Assembly: GCA_028277345.1 (NCBI GenBank)
Contig: JANQGM010000021.1
Location: 1-36,899, forward strand
Length of the DNA: 36,899 nt
Origin: Candidatus Bipolaricaulota bacterium
GTDB lineage: Bacteria; Bipolaricaulota; Bipolaricaulia; UBA7950; UBA9294
Direction of reading: 5' to 3'
The notes under the pieces were generated by a model. That model saw nothing but the letters and a program-made list of their open reading frames with translations, did not search any database and was not told where the DNA came from. Shown here in pieces: positions 33,288-36,899 of the stretch (positions are counted from its first letter, which is position 1; each line of letters opens with the position of its first letter). A program made the position numbers and the translations under genes.

Positions 33288-33328
33288 TAAGCCGCCGCCG
33301 ATTCAGCCAGACGAGCATCGTTTGCTGA

Positions 33329-33763
33329 CAAGCACGTTCTCTAATGACGTTGCCCCAAACAGGACTGAGCTCTTGAAGGAAGACCGGAGTTGCTTCTGAT
33401 CCGACAATCCTGTTCGATCAGTAGGTTTTGAGCTCAACTTCCGTAGTAGTCGCGAGCGAACCTGCTTGCCTCTGTAGTGAGATATGTGTAGACGGATCAT
33501 GTTACCTGGCACAATATCTGTCCCATTTGGCCAATCTTGATAGGGTGGGTTTCCCTGAACTTCGATTTGGAATGATACGTCGTAGTAATCGATCCGTACC
33601 GAGCCAGTGTTTTGCGCAGAAGAGTCAACGTGTTCGCTGTTTAGCTAACGTCCAGGAAGCTCTAAGCAGTTCTGTCCCAGCTCGCGATCTCACGTTCGCT
33701 GTGGTACTGGCGATGCGGGTGCAGCGGCTCGACACATCCAGCTGGGTACCCCACAGCGAGGCG
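33329..33763. other. Non-coding stretch, nothing recognised
   Basis: Open frames here on both strands lack ribosome binding sites and protein-like composition. No RNA gene, repeat or mobile-element end is evident. Confidence 0.35.
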
Positions 33764-34444
33764 CTATTGGATTCGACTCTTCTCCAGATACACTGTATTG
33801 AAGAGGCTGCTGTAAAAGGAGAACTCGGCAACAACTGTGACGTAGTCTCCCTCTCGCAATTCTGCAAGCCCAGGATGAGGGCCAGCCTGCTCGAAGTAAC
33901 AGTTGACACCGGGTGCAAACACGGAATCTCCAGGCGCTGCTACCACGGCTATGTACGGCTGATCTCGGAGATCTATACCGATTGATCGAACATATCCGCG
34001 GACCTCGATGTAGGTGCCCTCATACTTTAGCGTGGCGGCATATTCATTTTGCTCGAATTCACCGGTGATTCCGCCAACTGTCACGGAATAGGAAGCTGTT
34101 GTCTGTTGGGTTACTTGAATGCTGTGCGAAATTCCTCTGCTTTCTCCATCATCGTCGCGAACAGTGAGTCGTATCGAGTAGACCCCTGCTGATTGATAGG
34201 TATGTGAGGTTGTCATTCCCTGTGCTGAGGATCCGTCCCCGAAGTCCCATGTGTAGCTAACGATCTGTCCATCTGGATCGGAGGATGCCGATGCGTTGAA
34301 GCTGACCTGAAGCGGAGCCTCTCCAGACGAAGGGTTTGTTGAGAAAGCGGCCTGAGGAGGCATATTCGCTGGGGCAAGCGTTGTACAGGCTGGGAAAAAC
34401 AGCAGGCAAGCCATCACAACACTAACCAGACTTGTGCGTTTCAT
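33764..34444 (-). CDS. Lipoprotein with a PKD domain and an OB-fold (tRNA_anti-like) domain
   Basis: 226 residues. The lipoprotein signal ends in FFPAC (VVMACLLFFPACTTLAP). A PKD domain follows (about 33-112; PLQVSFNASASSDPDGQIVS, YTWDFGDGSSAQG, YSIRLTVRDDDGE). The C-terminal ~100 residues match the OB-fold 'tRNA_anti-like' lipoprotein domain: QNEYAATLKYEGTYIEVRG, SIGIDLRDQPYIAVVA, VNCYFEQ and LREGDYVTVVAEFS. In that family the OB fold binds an unknown ligand at the cell envelope and not tRNA. The joining of PKD to this OB fold is unusual in my experience. The ATG at 34444 follows GGAGAAGG. It appears monocistronic, with no obvious terminator. Confidence 0.85.
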   Translation of the reverse strand: MKRTSLVSVVMACLLFFPACTTLAPANMPPQAAFSTNPSSGEAPLQVSFNASASSDPDGQIVSYTWDFGDGSSAQGMTTSHTYQSAGVYSIRLTVRDDDGESRGISHSIQVTQQTTASYSVTVGGITGEFEQNEYAATLKYEGTYIEVRGYVRSIGIDLRDQPYIAVVAAPGDSVFAPGVNCYFEQAGPHPGLAELREGDYVTVVAEFSFYSSLFNTVYLEKSRIQ

Positions 34445-34738
34445 ATTCCTTCTCCTTTGATCCCTGATGTCTCAAGCGGATTCAATTCGTCCGACCTGGA
34501 AGGGAGTGATGCTATTTCTTCGTACAGAGCAATGAATCATCCATTCCCACCTGCCATAATCTTACAACACTATCTCCAATTCGTGAAAAGGAGAAGACTT
34601 TGGTTCTATCGGTCTGGGGTCGATCTGGGGCGGGTCTTCTTTCTTGATATTGGACGCAGGTAACGAGTGCGTACCTAGCGGGTAGGGGCATATCGGCGGT
34701 TTGTCCAAACATCGCGATAGGAGGACTCTGTGAACCAG

Positions 34739-34755
34739 CCTCCTCTTCGAGGAGG
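34739..34755. repeat. Inverted repeat CCTCCTC-TTC-GAGGAGG
   Basis: A perfect seven-pair stem with a three-base loop. It has no T run on either side. Confidence 0.6.
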
Positions 34756-34849
34756 GACGAGTTAGCTCATTTCATCAGCAAACATCGTGGTACGTGCCAT
34801 TGAGTTCCTTGCGAGAATGCTGAACAGAAGGGACATTCTCTTGGAGTGA

Positions 34850-34874
34850 GAGTCTCCGGTCAAACGTAGAAAAG
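34850..34874 (+). repeat. Direct repeat, copy A (25 bases)
   Basis: Begins GAGTCTCCGGTCAAACGTAG. It matches copy B at 34954-34978 at 23 of 25 positions, with a period of 104 bases. Confidence 0.75.
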
Positions 34875-34916
34875 ACTTTAGGATTCTGAACCCGGCAAAC
34901 GCTTCGCGTTGCTTGG

Positions 34917-34946
34917 GAGCATGCGAGGAAGCGACGCTGCATGCTC
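34917..34946. repeat. Inverted repeat GAGCATGC/GCATGCTC
   Basis: A perfect eight-pair stem with a 14-base loop between the two direct repeats. Confidence 0.6.
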
Positions 34947-34953
34947 GGGATCC

Positions 34954-34978
34954 GAGTCTCCAGTCAAACGTAGAAGAG
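34954..34978 (+). repeat. Direct repeat, copy B (25 bases)
   Basis: Begins GAGTCTCCAGTCAAACGTAG. Its 3' end runs into the left arm of the 17-pair stem-loop at 34970-35009. Confidence 0.75.
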
Positions 34979-35009
34979 CCTCAGGCTTAAATGCCTGAGG
35001 CTCTTCTAC
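34970..35009. terminator. Perfect 17-pair stem-loop
   Basis: Positions 34970-34986 pair without mismatch with 34993-35009 around the loop TTAAAT. It is the strongest hairpin in the window. There is no T tract after it on either strand, so it may be a terminator, an RNA-stabilising element or part of a mobile repeat. Confidence 0.5.
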
Positions 35010-35183
35010 ACCTTACTGGACGGGTTTTGAACTCAGATTGCCGAGTTCCTCCGGGCCCAAACCGCCGATCCTACTGCTTCTCAACTCCCGTTTCTCAACC
35101 TCGCTAGCTAGTTCTCGTAGCCCTCCTTGGCGGCACCGCGCGAGATGCCTATACTCTCATATGTGCAAGGAGGTCTTCATTCA

Positions 35184-35828
35184 ATGAGGCGTTTGCTGAT
35201 AATTGCAGTCATCTTGGTTCTTCTCGCTAGTCTGACGGGGTGCGAGTGGCTATTCGGGCGCTTTCCGAACGGGGGCGATCCACAGCCTGGCGCGGTTCTC
35301 TTCTTCGATGACTTCCAGGATGGGTATGATCCGGCTTGGGGATTCACAAGGGGGAACTGGGAGGTAGTTGACGGGCAACTGCATACAACATCAGAGCCCG
35401 GAAGTGCATACGTTACGGGTGGGAACTCATGGACCGACTACTCAGTCGAGTGCCAACTTAGCTACAGCGGCAACTTCTACGGCCACCCAAGCCGTCGAAT
35501 CGTTGTGCGTGCGGCAGATGACCTGAACAAGGTTGTGTTTGGGGGATTCCAGGGAGGCGAGTCGCGAGTTGGATTCATCGTCTACGTTGATGGCGAGATC
35601 GTAGTAGAGACAGAGAGCATCCCAACCCTTCCTGACACGTGCATCGTGAGAATCGATGTGGTTGGAAGTACCTATAGCGCGTTTGTCGATGGCATCCATG
35701 TCATGACTCTGGAAGACCACAGCAACCCTTCTGGAACTGCCGGGCTTGGAATCTCTGCTGGAGAAGGCTGGGGTCCTCGAGGTGCTTCTGGATGGTTCGA
35801 CGACTTCCTCGTCACTTCTCTCGAGTGA
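35184..35828 (+). CDS. Lipoprotein with a concanavalin-like (LamG/DUF1080-type) domain
   Basis: About 214 residues from the ATG at 35184, which follows AAGGAGGT; the frame is open further upstream without a start signal. The lipobox LTGC (VILVLLASLTGCEWLFG) gives a lipid anchor. The mature part is a jelly-roll of the concanavalin A-like type used by DUF1080 and laminin-G proteins: FFDDFQDGYDPAWGFTRGNW, WEVVDGQLHTTSEPGSAYVT, WTDYSVECQLSYSGNF and the C-terminal ASGWFDDFLVTS. Such domains bind or cleave carbohydrates; no catalytic residues can be assigned, so a binding role at the envelope is the safer guess. The next gene starts about 110 bases on in the same direction. Confidence 0.82.
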   Translation: MRRLLIIAVILVLLASLTGCEWLFGRFPNGGDPQPGAVLFFDDFQDGYDPAWGFTRGNWEVVDGQLHTTSEPGSAYVTGGNSWTDYSVECQLSYSGNFYGHPSRRIVVRAADDLNKVVFGGFQGGESRVGFIVYVDGEIVVETESIPTLPDTCIVRIDVVGSTYSAFVDGIHVMTLEDHSNPSGTAGLGISAGEGWGPRGASGWFDDFLVTSLE

Positions 35829-35940
35829 AGGCTGAGACAGCCCTGGCTTCCCTCTGAAGCGTCGCAAGACGCGCAGATGGCAGAAGTCACATTGTCCGAG
35901 CCTAGTATCGGTGACGATAGACGCGACAGGAGGTCTATGA

Positions 35941-36519
35941 ATGCCTAGCGACACACAGCGGTTTGCGCCGCTCTACGCCGCGACCATGCAGCTTCGCATC
36001 TCACTTGGCGAGGAGATCTGGAAGCTCAGAGAGCAGTGGATTCGCCTAATGACATGGGGTGTATCACTGGTGATCACTCTATTGACCGGACTCGGGATCA
36101 CATCAATCCTTTCTTCTGCAGGACTGAGCATGCTGCCTCGCATCGGAATCCTCCTCCTCTGTCTAGCACTCCTCGGGGCTCTAGCCCTATACACGGGTGC
36201 CGTTCGCTCCGACGGCAAAAGATTGGCTCGCGTCCAGTATCGCACGATGGGGATACTGCAAGCTCTCGATAAGCATCTCGGGTACATGGAAGTCATCCCG
36301 GAGGAGGAGAGGTACTTCGCTCTTCAAAGCTCAGTGTTCCCTGAGGAGTGGTTCTCAGGCGCACGCTACTACAGCGGAATCGCGCAGTTTGCCGACGATA
36401 TGCAAACCAAACAGGGCTTGTGGCTATCTGTGTTTCGAAGGGCGACTCTGTTTGGTGGCTACTTGGTGCTCGCCATCGTGGCCGTGATCTCGATCGTTAG
36501 CGTGATCTTCCTGATGTGA
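35941..36519 (+). CDS. Integral membrane protein of unknown function
   Basis: 192 residues. The ATG at 35941 lies six bases after AGGAGGT. A cytoplasmic-type N-terminal stretch (YAATMQLRISLGEEIWKLRE) precedes two membrane helices (WGVSLVITLLTGLGITSILS and IGILLLCLALLGALALYTGA), a polar segment of about 70 residues (VRSDGKRLARVQYRTMGILQ to FADDMQTKQGLW) and a third helix at the C-terminus (YLVLAIVAVISIVSVIFLM). I do not recognise a family. A similar layout, with two helices, a soluble loop and a terminal helix, is found in some effector and phage-defence membrane proteins, but nothing here supports that beyond shape. It ends just before a hairpin at 36527-36566. Confidence 0.7.
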   Translation: MPSDTQRFAPLYAATMQLRISLGEEIWKLREQWIRLMTWGVSLVITLLTGLGITSILSSAGLSMLPRIGILLLCLALLGALALYTGAVRSDGKRLARVQYRTMGILQALDKHLGYMEVIPEEERYFALQSSVFPEEWFSGARYYSGIAQFADDMQTKQGLWLSVFRRATLFGGYLVLAIVAVISIVSVIFLM

Positions 36520-36526
36520 GCGTCTG

Positions 36527-36566
36527 CCTATTCAGATAAGGGCGTCCATCCGCTCATCTGAACAGG
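36527..36566 (+). terminator. Hairpin after the membrane-protein gene
   Basis: CCTATTCAGAT (36527-36537) pairs with ATCTGAACAGG (36556-36566) at ten of eleven positions, and GGGCG/CGCTC can extend it inside. There is no long T run, so the terminator role is moderate. Confidence 0.5.
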
Positions 36567-36603
36567 ACTTCATGTGCACTTCGAAGGACGCACGAGATAC
36601 CCA

Positions 36604-36899
36604 TCACCACATCGCGACGCACGAACGCGTTCCGCGTCCAGTCTGCCAGGCCGTCCGGTTCAAATCCGTCCCGTAAGGTCTATCCGCAACACCCAATAAG
36701 CACGGCCGTGGTGCGAGTTGCTGGACTGCTAGTTCTGCACTACTCATCGGTTCGTGTGATACACTCATGACACTAGAGGGTTGTGGGCACGATGTGCGCG
36801 GTAGGATCGTTCCTTGCAGTCGCTCCACGAACCCGTTGGTCCAGGCATGTCGTGGCTTCGTCCTCGTGTGCCCGATGTTGAGATCTCGGCACATCTCAT
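36604..36899 (-). pseudogene. Truncated transposase, IS481/IS3-type integrase core remnant
   Basis: Reading leftward from the right window edge, the peptide DLNIGHTRTKPRHAWTNGF then VERLQGTIL matches the third catalytic region of rve/DDE transposases of the IS481/IS3 group, including the glutamate in NGFVERLQGT. After that point (about 36805) similarity in this frame is lost. The expected C-terminal 'YN..R.H.GYR' segment can only be glimpsed in another frame near 36700 (SNSHHGRAYWVLR), past a stop. The rest of the gene lies beyond the window. I infer a decayed insertion sequence, and no terminal inverted repeat could be placed. Confidence 0.65.

Larger units (their letters stand above)
34445..35183. 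other. Hairpin-rich non-coding region
   Basis: No convincing gene is present in about 740 bases. Instead there is a series of strong potential stem-loops and a direct repeat, listed separately: CCTCCTC/GAGGAGG at 34739-34755, GAGCATGC/GCATGCTC at 34917-34946 and a 17-pair stem at 34970-35009. A structured RNA, a transcription barrier or a decayed mobile element are all possible. Confidence 0.45.

Noticed and set aside
32768-33331. Open 187-codon minus-strand frame
   Set aside because: It is opposite the small membrane-protein gene, low in hydrophobic periodicity and lacks a ribosome binding site; the plus-strand frame has a signal peptide.
33428-33985. Open 185-codon plus-strand frame
   Set aside because: Its 3' part is antisense to the PKD/OB-fold lipoprotein, its composition is Cys/Ser/Arg-rich, and no ribosome binding site precedes it.
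32452-36519. Integron cassette array
   Set aside because: Genes are short and orphan, but orientations differ, no attC core sites (GTTRRRY with matching RYYYAAC) frame the genes and no integrase is seen.
36655-36675. tRNA T-loop-like GGTTCAAATCC
   Set aside because: The flanking bases do not form a five-pair T stem and no anticodon or acceptor arm can be placed; the stretch belongs to the transposase relic.

Overview
The window reads as a chromosomal segment of an uncultured-type, probably anaerobic bacterium with a Gram-negative-style envelope. G+C is moderate (mid-50s by eye). The lifestyle inference rests on rubrerythrin, a second ferritin-like di-iron protein, a UroD-type methyltransferase-family protein and a homocysteine S-methyltransferase. 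The envelope inference rests on signal peptides, several lipobox lipoproteins, a possible outer-membrane barrel and an AsmA-like protein. PKD lipoproteins together with many PAS kinases would suit a lineage such as Bipolaricaulota, but nothing here fixes the taxonomy.

Layout. 1-357: eroded 3' end of a four-helix-bundle (S23-type) protein gene and a heptamer tandem repeat. 358-2849 (minus): MFS exporter and a possible barrel protein with its own terminator. 3025-5991 (plus): DUF2062/AsmA-like fusion and a DUF362 protein. 6021-6735: a promoter, a long structured leader with a 25-codon ORF, a 71-residue helical protein and a strong terminator. 6869-8092: ATP-grasp enzyme. 8134-9198 (minus): secreted leucine-rich-repeat protein. 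9472-10983 (minus): M42 aminopeptidase and ferritin-like protein.

11059-20467 (minus) is the centrepiece. It is a tightly packed five-gene signalling operon, transcribed from an NMT1/THI5-like periplasmic binding protein into a membrane sensor kinase, an Rcp1-like receiver, a REC-GGDEF diguanylate cyclase and a receiver-plus-eight-PAS histidine kinase. No ABC permease or ATPase is present, so the binding protein probably serves sensing rather than import. A NarX/DegS-type kinase is divergent from it at 20721. A second operon at 29375-31896 repeats the logic: an ABC_sub_bind protein overlaps a PAS kinase whose transmitter closely resembles that of the eight-PAS kinase.

The rest of the middle (22420-29308) holds a DUF523/DUF1722 protein, a PKD lipoprotein, rubrerythrin, a sensor diguanylate cyclase, a small membrane protein, homocysteine S-methyltransferase, a frameshifted class V aminotransferase pseudogene and a UroD-family protein. 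From 32065 to the right edge the gene density falls. This stretch has orphan lipoproteins and small membrane proteins, long non-coding gaps, conspicuous hairpins, a 25-nt direct repeat and a decayed transposase at the edge, so it looks like an accessory region.
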